A DNA stretch of 64,000 nt from Angiostrongylus vasorum (lineage: Eukaryota; Nematoda; Chromadorea; Rhabditida; Metastrongylidae), in contig JADANN010000456.1 of NCBI GenBank assembly GCA_018806985.1, forward strand, positions 310,001 through 374,000, in the 5' to 3' direction. The notes under the pieces were generated by a model. That model searched no databases and had not been told where the DNA came from. It saw only the letters and a program-made list of their open reading frames with translations. This document shows, one piece after another, positions 1 through 12,044 of this stretch (position 1 is its first letter; every line of letters starts with the position of its first letter). The translations under genes and the position numbers were made by a program.

Positions 1-2040
1 AAGCGTAAGTCTTTAATGTTACGACAAAGATGGCAATGATGATATCCATTTTATCTCATCAACACTTGAACGTTGTAAGATTGGATCGCAATTCCGTTGA
101 GATGTTTTGCCATTCGGCGACACCAGCAACACCTCCGTCAGTGGTGTGACCACAAAGAAACACATAAAGTTTGTTGTGGTGGCCGCGAACTCCTAAATAA
201 GCATTTAGCCGAGCAGAGAGAGATAACCTTAAGTACCATTATAGTTTTCACTAAAAGAAGCTAAAAGGCATTGGGAGAGCTTCGTCGTTCTTTGCAGTAA
301 TGATTTCCTGGGTCTGATCGATTTTCGTTCGTTTAATGACATGCAGTTGTGCACATTGATGGAACCTCTCGTCATTGGGGACAGAAGCGCTGCAAATGCT
401 GAGAACAAAGTCATCTTCATATCTTCTAACTATAATCGTGCAGTGTCCGACTGTCAAATAAATTTTGGGAAGAAGTAGACAGAAAAAGTTTACAAAACAT
501 TTCTTTTATTTCCGCTTCCGACCGTTTTCCTTCGTTAAACTTTTAGTATAGTGAATATGTGTAATCCTTACCTCTTAAAAGGTATTCTATTCTGAAGAGA
601 GCAGTGCAAACCATTAGAGGATGTCTTTACAGAAGAAGAAAGCACAATGAAATCAGAAGGCTTCTGAATAGATCTTCAATTTTCAGAGTTCTACGTCGGC
701 TTTCTGACAAAACAAAACACTTCTGCAGCCTTGTAAACCCAATATGTTCGACACCGTAGAAAGAGTAGGGCTCCCGGCCCCGCGGAGTTGCCGTTAGTTG
801 GATTATGTAAGAAGACTACCTTCACACGGGTGCTGAAAAGACCATAAAAAAATAAATCAATCTGTTTTATGGCGAAAATGTCTCCAAGTTTTCAAGACAT
901 TTTATGTCATTACAAGGTTCGTGAGTAACTCAAACCTATTAGTACATTTTCCATTGCCCTTTGCCTGGCTACACAGCTGATTTTCCCACAAAACTGTAAC
1001 TTACTACATTTTAATTACAGCAGCTTCTTAAAAAGGATTCGTAGTAAAACGTCACTGAAGTCATTTTCACATCTGAACTACCAGAAAGGGCCTACCTGAG
1101 TCCGCCTGGCAAAAGGCTTCATGGGCACGACTGAGGTCGACACAGACAGGCTGACAAGTATTCGTTGCATGCAACATAATTAGGCACTGGTTCGATAGTC
1201 GGTTTATCGATCTCACATTAACGTAAATACAGTTGTGAATCTGAAATGTTTAGAAAGAACTCACTCTCTTGCTGAGCTTACATCAGATTGCCGTGGTAAC
1301 ATTGGCGATTTCGTTTAGGAAGACACACATCCCATAAGAAAGATTGGATCACTATCCAACAATATTCCAACAGATCCCGCAACTAGTACTCTTCCACCAT
1401 TGGTAATACGCTACCTGAAAATTCGTAAGAGTGACATCAGTATGCCACGGGTGAGCGCACACGTTTCTGGAAAGCAGATTAGTCGATTTCTTTCAATGAA
1501 CGAAAAAATTCGTTGCGATGTGCCATATCTCAATCATGCTCAACCAATTATCCCATTTCATGAGTCCGACTGAGCACCGTGAAGTAGGGAGGACAGCATG
1601 GGTTACCGATGATAGAAGAGAAATAGTAGATGTTTTATTAACACTTGAAGATCTTTTACAGGTCGTATTTGTACAATAGGCATTAGTTGTTCTCCTTTGA
1701 TCATCGCCTGTGCTGCGACTCACAGGTTAGGTTTCACCAGTACGTTTACACAAAATGCAGAGTTTGACAAGCACCTTCTTTAGTTTGCCTAAAGTAGAGC
1801 TGGAAAATCTTCAGTTAATACTAAATGGAGAGTTGGCGATTAGGAAATTTCTTTGCTATAGAATGTACAATACATGCTCTCCAAATACTTAGTCGATTTA
1901 AATCAGTCATTGATTTCTACACTACGGAATTATGAAACGTGAAGACAGGCATGCAGGACACATCGCGTCTATTTCGGTTTCTTTTCGACCGCTGACTTCT
2001 TCCGTTGTTTATTTTATCCTCCTAACAATTTGCATTCCCG
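1..2040. other. No recognised gene; possible mariner-like helix-turn-helix remnant near 598-722
   Basis: I see no convincing exon chain here. On the plus strand, about 598-722 reads as an open basic stretch of the form RAVQTIRGCLYRR...RLLNRSSIFRVLRRL. It resembles the N-terminal DNA-binding helix-turn-helix of Tc1/mariner transposases (a repeated 'I..LL..S...R....' pattern) and stops appear soon after. The resemblance is by eye only and the stretch is short, so this is a weak call. The rest of the interval is AT-rich, with only short open frames. Confidence 0.25.
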
Positions 2041-2690
2041 TCGTGTTGCATAGTGATTGTGAAATTTTTGAAATTCATTGGAGAAATTCGGAAAGGAAAA
2101 CTACTTATTCACTACAAACTTACTGAGCAAATACGAGGTGTTACTTCGTTCTCCATTGACGGTAATGCTGAAGTTACAGCGGATAGAGCCTTCTTTGGAT
2201 CCTGAAAGGTCAAGTTTACTGCAATCTGCCAGTGCAAAACACCTCCATTGCCAAATAGAGAGAATACTAAACGAAAAGCTCACTCTCGTTGAAAACAAGG
2301 TAGCTTCTTCGCAAACACACCGCTTCCTGTGAGTCTTTCACTGAGTATTCCACGTGAAGGCTAAACGCACAGGGTTCACATTAAAAACCTAGTATTCCTC
2401 TCTTCATTAAAATATCAAATGCTAATATATGACTACGACGTATTCATTTCGGCTGTCCATTTTCGAATTCTTCAAATTAATCCAGAAGTCTTCAAGAGTT
2501 GCATTTGCAACTGGCCACTAGGTGTTCGCTTGTCTAAGTAATTCGAAGATTGAGAAGAGGATAGGCTTCTCCGACTTAATTCAGGACATACGAACTTCCC
2601 AAACATATGCATTGGAACCCATCTTATAAATTTTGGTGGCCATTCCATGAGCACCCATGTCTTACATTTCCAAAAACGTTTTTTAATGTA
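2041..2690 (+). repeat. Copy of the palindrome-spacer segment 18345-19030, with TIMP-like exon relic
   Basis: This stretch is a close copy of about 18345-18990 in the spacer of palindrome 1, in the same orientation, with scattered substitutions and small indels. In its first 300 bases it carries the same TIMP-like exon relic, here with an in-frame stop after AFFGS, so it is a pseudo-copy. The last 100 bases match a shorter repeat also found at about 16790-16890 and 21700-21805. It shows that the spacer sequence exists at least twice within 20 kb. Confidence 0.65.
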
Positions 2691-3179
2691 CCACGTGATA
2701 TTGTAATGGCTGCTTTGTAAATAAATAATTTAGGGTAAATTGAATAGAAAACTATTGGAGAATACAAGACGCCACGTAATCCTTTCCCTAAAGCAAGATC
2801 TGTACAAGTTTGCCCATTAGAAATTGGCATACGTGATAGTAAACCTCCTGACCGCCGCCGTTCTACTTGGACTCCATTTAATTAAAATTCAAGAGTATTT
2901 TCACATTGCCGGTATAGTTACCTTTTGCTTTTGGTTTAATAGCGACGAGAAGCTAACCAAAAGTGAGCCGCAGATTTTTTCCGTAATCTTTTACCTTCTG
3001 ACTGAGCTTCTGGATTAAAATGAATTTCTCCAGATAGAGTAAACTTTATATCCGGAGAGCTACCTTCTCTATAAATGGCCATCACTAAAAATTCCACAAG
3101 TCGGGCGCTTTTTTGGGTGAAGCTTTCGAGCTTCGTTTATTTTCTTTGAAAAGAAAGGCAGGATCGGTAGAACCTTATT

Positions 3180-6104
3180 CTCACTAGCCCTATCATTTAG
3201 GGCGTTAACTGGAATACTTGGATACTTGGACGGTCCGTCTTCACGAGCTGTGCGGACCCAGCACATATGCCATTCGGTCCTTTCTCTCGCAATCGTAGTC
3301 CATGGTGGTGGTCTTGTTCGAGCATGGTATCGCTTGCGAGTTTCGTACCGTGATCTGTAAAACAACTGCAGCTGCGGGTGCAGCTGATTGACTTTGTTTA
3401 CGAACACGTCCGCCCTACGTGTAGGTGGTCGTTTTTGGGTACGTTTGCATTCTCTTGGAGTCCACTCTACTGTTTTTCTTCGTCCATCTGTCATCCGTTC
3501 TTCTCATTATGTGACCGGCCCATCTATGTTTCGCTGTCGATGTATATTCTCCTGGATCTCGAAGATGTGACAGATTTCGAAGGTCAGAGCTTCGCATTTC
3601 GGCTAGATATTGAGAGTGTCGGTTGTATTTCAGAAGACGGCGCTCAAGCGCTCTGTGAGTAGTGCGAAGCATTCTTGAAGTAGTTGAAGTATCAACCCAC
3701 GTCTCCCGCAGCATAACAGAGCGCTTGGAGGACAGTAGAATCAAAGAAATGAGCGCGGATTTTCGGGTCCTTCAGTTGGTCGGTGGCTTCTTTGAGAGCC
3801 CCGAAAGCGGCCCTAAGCTGCTCTCCTTCTTCTATCTGGCTCCTCCTTCATGTTGTTCTCCATGTTGAGTGATCGGCCAAGGTATAAATACGAGGTGGTC
3901 TCTGTAATGAAAGATGATGAGATGAGAGAGCTATCCAATCCAATTTTTTTCGCCTTCGCACCACGGGTTTTTTCATGAACTGGGTCTTCTTTCGATTTAT
4001 GCGAAGTCCAACGCATTTTCCCCGCTTCGTTGAGCTCGCTGGTCATCATCTCTGCTTCGCTAGCACTTCTTGAGAAGATGACAATGCCGTCGGCAAAACG
4101 AAGGTTTGAAAGGAATTTTCAATCAATACGTATGCCTTTTTCATCCTAGTCGAGTGACTTCATTATCCACTGCAGTGCGGCACTGAACAGCTTTGACGAT
4201 ATCTGTCGCCGTCGAACCACTTTCCTATGGGTATGGTAAGTGGTCGATGGAAAAGCTGTATTTTCGCAGTGCAGTTCCGATAACAGTCACACAGAGTTCT
4301 TGTGTAGGACGGGTCCACTCCTTGGTCGACGAGCGCTGATAGGATTGCGTTCGTTTCGACACTGTCAAACGCTTTTTTATAGTCGGCAAAGGTTAGGGCT
4401 AGAGGCAGGTGGTATTCCCGACAAACTTCGATGACCGGGACACGGTTTGGATGTGGTCCATACTGCAAAATCCTTTCCGAAATCCTGCTTGTTCGACTGG
4501 ATGCGCCTCATCCACTGTCGTTGATATGCGCGAGAGGATAATTTTCGTGAAGAGCTTGTATAGTACACTCAACAAGCATATGGGACGATAGTTACGAAGA
4601 TCCCTTTGGTCTCCTTTCTTCGCAGGATGACCGTACGCGACGTCCTCCACTGGTCTGGGATTTTTTTCCTTTTGAAGGTAGGCTGTCATATGACTTACGA
4701 GAAGTGCATGTAAATTGTCGCCTCCAGCTCTAAGGAAATCGGAGGTGACATTGTCTGGTCCTGGAGCTGTGCATCTTTTCATGCTTTCTATCTCAACTGG
4801 AACCTCCGATGGAAGAATTGCAGGTGGTTTTTTCTCCAGCGGGGATACTAGCGTCCGAGACAGGGATTGTGGAAAGGAAAAGGTTGGTGTAGAACGTTTC
4901 CGCTATTAATTCCATGTCATGGCGGGAACTTTTGACGATCCCGTCTTCGTTCATCAGAGCTGACCGCGGAACGTTATAATCATCAAGTCCCGACGGCATT
5001 TTTTTCAGACTGCTTCTGTTTTCTGCTCCTTCCAGTAGTTTCTTCTGCCTGTACCGTTGTAGATCTTCCTGTAAAGCTATTCTGCGGCTCGCATTTATTA
5101 CTAGCCATGTCAAACGTGTTGCAGTAGGATCAAGCTTCAGTTCCCTTTTCGAGCAACTCCTTAGTAGTGAAGGAGATGCGATCCGATCTTCTTGCTTGAG
5201 GAATTGAGGCGAATTCGGCACAGCTTTTCAGTCCTTCGACAAGCAGCTCGTAATCTTCGGTCGTGGTCTTCTTTAATCTGCCAGTCACGCTTAGATGGGA
5301 CTTCATTCAGAATGTTCTCGCCGTATACAGCAAGGCTTTTTTTCTTCGTGGTCGATGAAGAGAGTTCTTTTCCAGCTTGTGGCTCAATCGAATCTTCGCG
5401 CGAAGGCGGTGATCGGAACCAGTACAGAATGACGGGACTACCGATGTGTCAAGTAGGCGCCATCTTCTGTTTGTCAGAATATGGTCGATCTCCGTATGAG
5501 TCATGCCGTTGGGAGACTTCCATGTCCAGCGGCGGCTTTCTTTCTCCTGGAAAAACGAGTTTCCATGGAAGAGACGTGCTGCTGACAGCAGTCCTGCGAG
5601 ACGGTTTCCATTCTCATTTCTTTCTCCTAATCCAAAATTTCCGACCCTGTATTCGCTCTCATTGGCCTTTAATATTCTGGCGTTGAAGTCTCCGACAACA
5701 AATTTATGATATGCTTTATCATTGCGGATGAGTTCCTCCAACTGATAGTAGAACACATTTAATTCGTACTCATCAGCTGCGTCGGTCGGTGAATAGCAGT
5801 TGATGACAGTGATCTTCTTATGATGCGACAGTTGAAGACGGACGACGGCTATGCGAGGGGAAAGGATCTCGTATGAGTCGACGAGATGGACAATGGACGG
5901 GTGGACGACAAAGCCTACGCCGCCGACATTTCGTGAAGGGGCCTTTTCTCAACGGATCACAAGGGTCCCGTTGTTTAGTTGGCGCATGTCGGTCTTCCTG
6001 ATTCTTGTTTCTTGTAATGCGATCACGTGAAATTTAATGCGATCTGCGGCTACAAGAAGGATGTGACGATCGGTCTCTGTGGAGAGCGTTCTGGCATTGT
6101 AAGT
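3180..6104 (-). mobile_element. RTE-type non-LTR retrotransposon, degenerate (element A)
   Basis: Reading leftward from about 6104, frames broken by frameshifts encode an apurinic-type endonuclease (TYNARTLSTE, LQETR, VGDFNA, EIDHIL and SDHR blocks, about 6095-5310). A reverse transcriptase follows (TAPGPDNVTSDFLR at about 4770; RNYRPICLLSVLYKLFTKII at about 4600; QAGFRKGF; ALTFADYKKAFDSV at about 4370). The C-terminal block (WTPRECKRTQKRPPTRRADVF) ends near 3400. The FADD catalytic motif near 4100 reads FADG, losing one metal-binding Asp. Element A begins directly at the endonuclease, without the 5' leader seen in the copy at 30064, and abuts the 3' tail of element B, so it is 5'-truncated or interrupted. 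It is non-functional. A short PLE linker-like stretch (SENKVLPILPFFSKKINEA) overlaps its far end at about 3120-3180. Confidence 0.85.
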
Positions 6105-8372
6105 GCATCACCTGTATCACCTGTAGTCCCAGTGATCGTCCAGTGACTCGAGCGGCCGCCAGTAAGTCTTCCACTTTTTCCCTGTTGCGTGCAGGGAGTA
6201 GCCCACTAGGTTCTACTCGCTCTAGAGACTCGTCAAGCATCATATCTTTTTTCAAGGTTCTTCGTGAACAACTCTGACAATCGTGTCGGTGGTCTTCTTG
6301 CAGTATGTTTGACATCCCGAGGAATCCAGTGACTAACGGCTCATGTCCATCGGTTGTCATTCACACGCATTACGTGTCCGGCCCACCTTATCTTCGATTG
6401 TTTGCCGTACAGGACGGCATCTTTGTTTTTTAACGTCGACGCAGATCGGAGCTTCGGATCCCTTCCCTTACTTGTTTGGAACGGGATACTCTTAACATCG
6501 CCCTTTCGACTGCGCGTTCGATAACGCTAAGTGACCTTTCATCCTGCTTACGCAGCGACCAAGTTTCTGACTCATACGTTAGGGCAGCGAAGTACCGTTG
6601 AGTCGAAAAGATGGGCACGGAGTCGGGTGTTCTCTTATCCTCTTCACTACATCCTCGATGCTCTTGAAAGCTCCCCAAGCCGCTTGTTTCCTTCTACTCA
6701 GCTCTGGAGCTAAGTCGTTCATCATATTGATTTCCCGACCCTAGATAGACACACACTGGAGCATTCGGAGATATTCGTTCCGTTGAGCGTGAATGGGGCA
6801 TGCAGAAACCAACTCGTTCTTCGTGAACATCGTTTTTGTGAGATTTAGTTGAAGACCAATCTTTCCACAGGCTTTATCAAAGTCGGTAAGCATACGTTCC
6901 GCTTGGCTAATGTTTGGTGTTATGAGGACGATGTCATCAGCAAAGCGAAGGTGGTGTAACTGCCGACCATCGATTTTCACTCTCGTATTATCCCATTCCA
7001 ATGTTCGCATGACGTTCTGTAGGGTGGGGATAAATAATTTTAGAGAAATGGTATCGCCTTGCCTAGCTCCTGTTTTGACGTAAATGATAATATCGTCGTA
7101 GAATTGAGATACCTTGGTTGTGAAATTTTTGTACAGCTCACGTAGAATCTTTATGTACTGAGCAGGGACTCCTTGACTATCCAGGGCTTCCAAGACTGTT
7201 TCTATCTAGACTGAATCAAAGGGCTTTTGTAAATCGATGAAGGTGAGACAGAGCGGTCTTTTGTACTCTCGCGATACTTCGATGAGCCTTGTTATCGAGT
7301 GGATGTGGTCCATCGTACTAAATCCTTTTCGAAACCGTATTCGCTCACATGGCTGTCCTTCGTCCAGAGTTCTGTCAATCCTGTTTAGGATGACTCGAGT
7401 GAAAAGTTTGTAGACGACAGACAGTAAGCAGATTGAACGATAGTTGCCGATATCCTGTAGGTCACCCTTCATGAACAATAACACAGTCTTGCTGGTCTTC
7501 CAGTGGGTTGGGAGATTACATTCAGGCAGGTAACCAATGAAGAGCCGAGCCAATGTGTTTATGAGGACTGGCGGAAGGTTCTTCAGGTGTTCTGGTCTTA
7601 TCCTGTCCGGACCTGGTGCCGTTCGATTTTTCACCGACAAAATGGCATGTCGGATTTCGGAAGGGAGAACCGGTGGTACAACACATCATCCTCCTTTATT
7701 TCATATGACGGAAAGTGGACGTGGCTATCGAAGAGATCCGAGCAGTATTGAATGATTTTCTCCATTGCCTTTCTGGACGCTGTAACTGTCCCGTCTGGGC
7801 GCCGGAGTGCAATCATTTTGGTCGTGCAGTTGGCGATGCTTCGGTGGGCTTTGCGAATGCCAGCCTCAGCAGCTTCGACCATTACTGCTGCTCTTCTCTC
7901 TTTATGATCTTCTTTTTATCGCCTGTCTGCACTGTTTTGCAAGTTCGGACATTGGTTTGCGGTTGCCTGCAGCTCGTGCGACTCCACTCTGGCGTATCAG
8001 CTGGAAAGTTTCTGGAGACAGACGTCTCCTGGTGACTTTCGAACAACCAGCTTTCATAGCGCTAACGTGAAGATGTTGAATGAGCCAACTGTATTCTTCG
8101 CCGATGTTATCGACAACGGCGTCTTCCCAACAGCTGACTGATGAATTGAGTAAGTCCCAGTTTGTGGTGGTTCTGGGACTTCGGTATTTGAATTTAGCTG
8201 CTTTTTCTCCTTTCCGCGAGAAATAGAATCTAGCACGAAGAAGACGGTGGTCTGATCACATGTAGAACTTTGGGACAACAGCGACATCGGTTAGGCAAAA
8301 CTTTCTATTTACTATGACGTGGTCTATTTCGTTATGGTACTCTCCATTGGTATGATGGTACTGATGCTGGCC
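6105..8372 (-). mobile_element. RTE-type non-LTR retrotransposon, endonuclease mostly deleted (element B)
   Basis: A second minus-strand RTE element lies head-to-tail upstream of element A. The C-terminal part of the endonuclease (8340-8054) is followed by a linker and a nearly intact reverse transcriptase: TAPGPDRIRPEHL at about 7620, NYRSICLLSVVYKLFTRVIL, FRKGFSTMDHI, LTFIDLQKPFDSV, then one in-frame TAG at about 7207, ARQGD and an intact FADDIVLI at about 6930. The terminal domain reaches about 6240. The 3' end is marked by short tandem GATACAGGT-type units at 6105-6130, typical of RTE tails. The 5' leader and most of the endonuclease are missing, but they are present in the mirror copy at 30064-31400. 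The outer edge of palindrome 1 cuts through this element at 7843. Confidence 0.85.
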
Positions 8373-8729
8373 TAATGCTGGTCGTCCAACTTGGTCCTCC
8401 CTGGAGGCCTGACGTAACCTTGCAAGGGCGTATCCAGGTCTTCACCACGATGTGAATCAGAGGGAGGTGTGTTTTCGGCGACGAATCCTTCGCTCGGTAT
8501 TCCTACTAGTTAAATCGTATAGATGTTAAACCCGAAAACAGAAACGAAAGTAGGAATGAAAAAGTAAGCGACCGCTCAAGGACGATGTAGAAGCCGAAAA
8601 CTCGTGAACTGGAACACAAACGGTTTAGCAAAAATGCCCACATACAGTGGCTACTAAAGGAGGATTCTCGGGACAGTCTTAGAGGGAAAAACAAGGCTCC
8701 CAAACGGTAAATCTAGGGAGAATAAAGTA

Positions 8730-9250
8730 TTGTTCATAATGCCCTTTATTTCCAACGAAACAACCACAGCTATGCAACAGTGGTTAAAAAAAGTCAGTCT
8801 AGATTGCAGTGATTGAAGTGCCGCCAACATTTTAAGATGCTAGCTATTTCGTAACCCCATGTATGAGCGTCTACGAACATCGCAAAAATGCACAGTTTGC
8901 CCTAACAGGGAGCGACCGCGATTCCATGAGTTCGGATGGACTTCACCTGGCATATTGTAAAGCATGTGTGGACATTGGAGAAACGGATAGTTACCACTGT
9001 GCATCCAGTAAAACAGCTTGGGAAACTTCAAGTTAAGTACAAAAACTCCACTCGACAAGTATAGAAGGACATAATGGAAAGGATTTTGGAGGAGGTAACT
9101 ATTCCCGCATAGGAATCTAAAACACCAACAAGCAAAACCTAAAAAAGCATCCTGGATAAGTTTGAAATATGGAAAAATGAACCGCGAGAAGGAGTGTCTT
9201 GCGATCACGCGTGACCTCGCGCAGTACTGCAGGCCGATTTTTAGACTTGA
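8730..9250 (+). mobile_element. Penelope-like element fragment: linker plus GIY-YIG region (left arm)
   Basis: The frame MPFISNETTTAMQQWLKKVS (from about 8740), then NPMYERLRTSQKCTVCPNRE and, further on, YCKACVDIGETDSYHC matches the order seen in Penelope-like retroelements: the RT-to-endonuclease linker followed by the start of a GIY-YIG endonuclease. In-frame stops and frameshifts make it a relic. No reverse transcriptase domain precedes it here. The mirror copy lies at 29190-29705 on the minus strand. Confidence 0.65.
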
Positions 9251-9667
9251 GTTGAGCAGACTTGAGCTGAGTACATTTCTGACGCATGTAAGACTCTTTG
9301 CAGTCAGTTTTTCACAATTGTTGTGAGACTTACAAAGAACAAAACGGCGAATGTTGTGGGAGTGGTGCTCTACTCAAAAAAATTCGACTCGATACGAAGA
9401 CCCACAACGTGAGGACGAACGACGGTTGACTATCGACGGGGATAATAGGCTCTGAAGAATAGGAAGACATGGAAACGTTAAGCGAATAAAGGTTAAGCAA
9501 CACCACCTTGTGTGCTGTGAACAAACTGAGCAGAAAATATAAAGATGAGGGTTTAAAAAAAGTTGCTTACTATGCCGAAAGAAATTTATGATTTTGAATT
9601 CTTTCCTGGCTGGGTTATAAAAGTGTGAGGCTGATTTCACTACGCGTCAGTTTTACCTTTGCAAGCT

Positions 9668-9698
9668 CTCAAGAAGGCGAAACCACCGAAACGTCAGC
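9668..9698 (+). other. Hammerhead-ribozyme-like core motif (left arm)
   Basis: CTCAAGA followed 13 bases later by GAAACGTCAG resembles the CTGANGA...GAAA core spacing of hammerhead ribozymes, which are known in Penelope-like elements. A nearly identical string recurs at 16583-16612 and in the mirror copies. The first box deviates from consensus by one base (CTC for CTG), and I cannot confirm stem I pairing. Confidence 0.3.
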
Positions 9699-9830
9699 CA
9701 GTACTGAATAAATCTTGTCATTAACGACGTCATATATGATCTTTAATATAACTGTGAGATATTGATCACTGTTCAGTTTAACAGAAAGTCGGTCCTAGGA
9801 ATTATTTATTGGTCCTATCGAGACTGTAGC

Positions 9831-10223
9831 TTACATCTCCACAGCAGCCACTTTCGAAAATCGGGTAAGAACAATGCCCATATGGCTTGAAGTGAAGCGG
9901 AATTTGACGTTATCAAAGGCATTCATTTTAGGGGACAGGTTCTCATTAAACGTGGCTTGGCTTGAAACAGATTTAAGATCGTTGGAGGTTCCTTGTTGCT
10001 TATTAAGGAATTGTCTCTTCGCCTTTTCTTGCATGCACACCTCTGCACCGGAACAATTTTCCTCGATGTCCGTGACAGACGGTGGAGAGGGAAATGAGAA
10101 GGAATCCCTAGTGACACGGTTCTTGGTATCGCTCCTGAACGTTCGGAAAGCGAGATCATCCTTTAAAAAGCTATTTTCGGGCAAAAGTGGCAGAACTAAC
10201 TCAGCTGAAGTTGGACAGATCAC
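9831..10223 (-). CDS. Unrecognised open frame of 130 codons (left arm)
   Basis: A 130-codon frame on the minus strand, polar and with no signal peptide or recognised domain. The first in-frame codon usable as a start is GTG, so if coding it is probably an exon rather than a complete gene. The mirror frame at 28211-28600 has three separate one-base differences within about 70 bases that sum to three, so both copies stay open over the whole length. The antisense strand is also open in both copies, so which strand is coding, if either, is unsettled. It could be part of a retroelement. Confidence 0.3.
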   Translation of the reverse strand: MICPTSAELVLPLLPENSFLKDDLAFRTFRSDTKNRVTRDSFSFPSPPSVTDIEENCSGAEVCMQEKAKRQFLNKQQGTSNDLKSVSSQATFNENLSPKMNAFDNVKFRFTSSHMGIVLTRFSKVAAVEM

Positions 10224-10350
10224 GCTAAGTCGCTTATCAAACCTTTCTTTTCATTTCTTTCTCTAAAACAGTTAGTAAAGCCCAATAAATCGTTGCTCTA
10301 CGTTGAGATGTTTGGAAATCGGTTTTCATTTTGAATTATTCCGATAGTGA

Positions 10351-10796
10351 AATATAACCACAATGATGCTGAGATATTTGCAAAATACAGAACCGCAGGG
10401 GTCTGCGGTGGGGAATCAAATCCGATATTACCCTTTTTGAGGGCTAACGTTTTCACCAAAGCACCATGTAGGTCCATTCGTTTCTCATTTCTCTCAGCCG
10501 TATTTTTAAAGTATAAGTGCTATCAGCAATCAAACTTCAACGGTATTGTGATTTTTGCTACAGATTCAGCTTAATTGGGTTCAATGCCAATTTATGCTCC
10601 CAGATCACGTCGACGGATGACTGCTGATAGCACCTATTGGTTAAAACACGGTTGAGAGGAAGGTGAAACGAATGATCCGCATGATATATCGGTGAGATTG
10701 TTAGCTCTCGGAACGATAGTAGCGGCTTCGACCCCCACCGCAGAAATCTGCGGTTCTGAGTTTTGCTAATATCTCAGCATCGTTGCGGTTATATTT
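10351..10796. mobile_element. Foldback/MITE-like element with ~75 bp inverted termini (left arm)
   Basis: The element begins with AATATAACCACAATGATGC and ends with its inverse (GCATCGTTGCGGTTATATT). The termini extend through GAGATATTTGCAAAA and a short internal palindrome around the CCGCAG...CTGCGG block. The middle contains GCTATCAGCA and its inverse. There is no coding capacity. Related full or half copies lie at 27642, 39765, 41885, 46312 and 60960. Confidence 0.75.
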
Positions 10797-10829
10797 AACA
10801 TCATACGCTGCTATGCAAAAGAATGAAGA

Positions 10830-11106
10830 TAAAGGATAAAGCTCACTTGATCCCTGACGGATGCTCCATGCATTCGACTTCACTAAGCATCGTTTGGAGG
10901 TGACTGAATGCATATCTTGCCTTTATAATGACTTACGGTGGTTTAGCGATGTATCAAGCTGGTGCTGCTATCATCCCAGACAGGTCTTCTGGCACCAATT
11001 TGTCGATCCCGGAGGAATGGAAGGCTTGGTCGGCCATGGGCGCGGGGATCGATTCTACATGTGTGTTGCAGGGCGCCTCCGACCATTGCGCCACAAGCGC
11101 CCTTTT
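10830..11106 (-). mobile_element. tRNA-like SINE (left arm)
   Basis: Minus-strand copy of a roughly 270 bp repeat whose head reads GTGGCGCAATGGTCGGAGG, close to a pol III A box (TGGCNNAGTGG). About 25 bases later comes GAATCGATCCCC, which could be a degenerate B box. The body includes CAAATTGGTACCAGA-type and CGATGCTTAATGAAGTCGAA-type blocks shared by about nine copies in the window. It has no coding capacity. Confidence 0.7.
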
Positions 11107-11922
11107 ATGAAAAAAGAGTAGGAAGTAAGTAAAAAGTGAACACATTGCAAATTATTCCGATAGTGCACTGATAGGCAGCGGCTTATTATGCAGTACGAAT
11201 TATCCTCGTGTGCTATATCAACCATGGTGCCGGGAAAACTAACGTTTTTATGAATATCTGATGTATTTACGTTTCACGGACCTATGTGAACTTCAATTCA
11301 AATGTCGCGTGCAGGAGATCTTACCCGAGCATCAACGTTAATGAGACTTTAGAAAGCAATTATTGCAGGGATAATGCTAATGAATAATGCTATGCAATTA
11401 GAATTATTCCCTCTGTCAGACTGACAAGGAATGGATGGGCTCTCCATGTAATGCGTCATAATCAGCCACGGATATTCCGTCTGTAATAAAAGTGCTGCAA
11501 CGTTCACAAACAAAAACACCTGCTTCATACTCGTCCTTTCTATCTGCTATTATCCTACAGCTAATGTCCGGGCTCAGACACCTGGATACTGCTTAATAAT
11601 TAATCAGAACGATAGATCACGGAGCGTTGAGGTCGATCGTAAATTCGATGTTGGGAGTACCTTAAACGAGAGACGAAATCCAGAACTCCTAACTGCGTTA
11701 GCAAATGAAGACACGAGCCCCCCTCGTATGCACTAAAACGTCAAAGATAACGGATCTTTAAAACAAGCAAAAACCAAGCGAATACTCTTGCAAAGAGACC
11801 GGGACAAATGGAGATATTTCTGGCGCTAATTCTCCTCTCTGGACTGTCAGGAAGAGGACATATTTAATTCAGAAGTCCTCACGGACTGATCTTGTTGAGC
11901 TGATGCGAGAATGTTATAAGTT

Positions 11923-11976
11923 TCGTTGTTGTCGTTGTTGTTTGTTGTTGTCGTTTGTTGTTTGTTGTTGTTTGAT
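11923..11976 (+). repeat. Imperfect GTT trinucleotide repeat (left arm)
   Basis: A run of GTTGTT units interrupted by GTC and GTTT, mirrored at 26604-26668 as AAC units. The right-arm run is a few bases longer, as expected for slippage. Confidence 0.8.
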
Positions 11977-12044
11977 AGGATCCGGACAGTCACTTCGAAA
12001 CCATCTCCATGTGCTGCCCTATTTGTATCTAGAGAAATGCTTTG

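Noticed and set aside
8506..8703. 65-codon hydrophobic frame, mirrored at 29727-29924
   Set aside because: Looks like a membrane peptide, but it lies beside PLE linker sequence, has no splice sites and is conserved only because of the palindrome.
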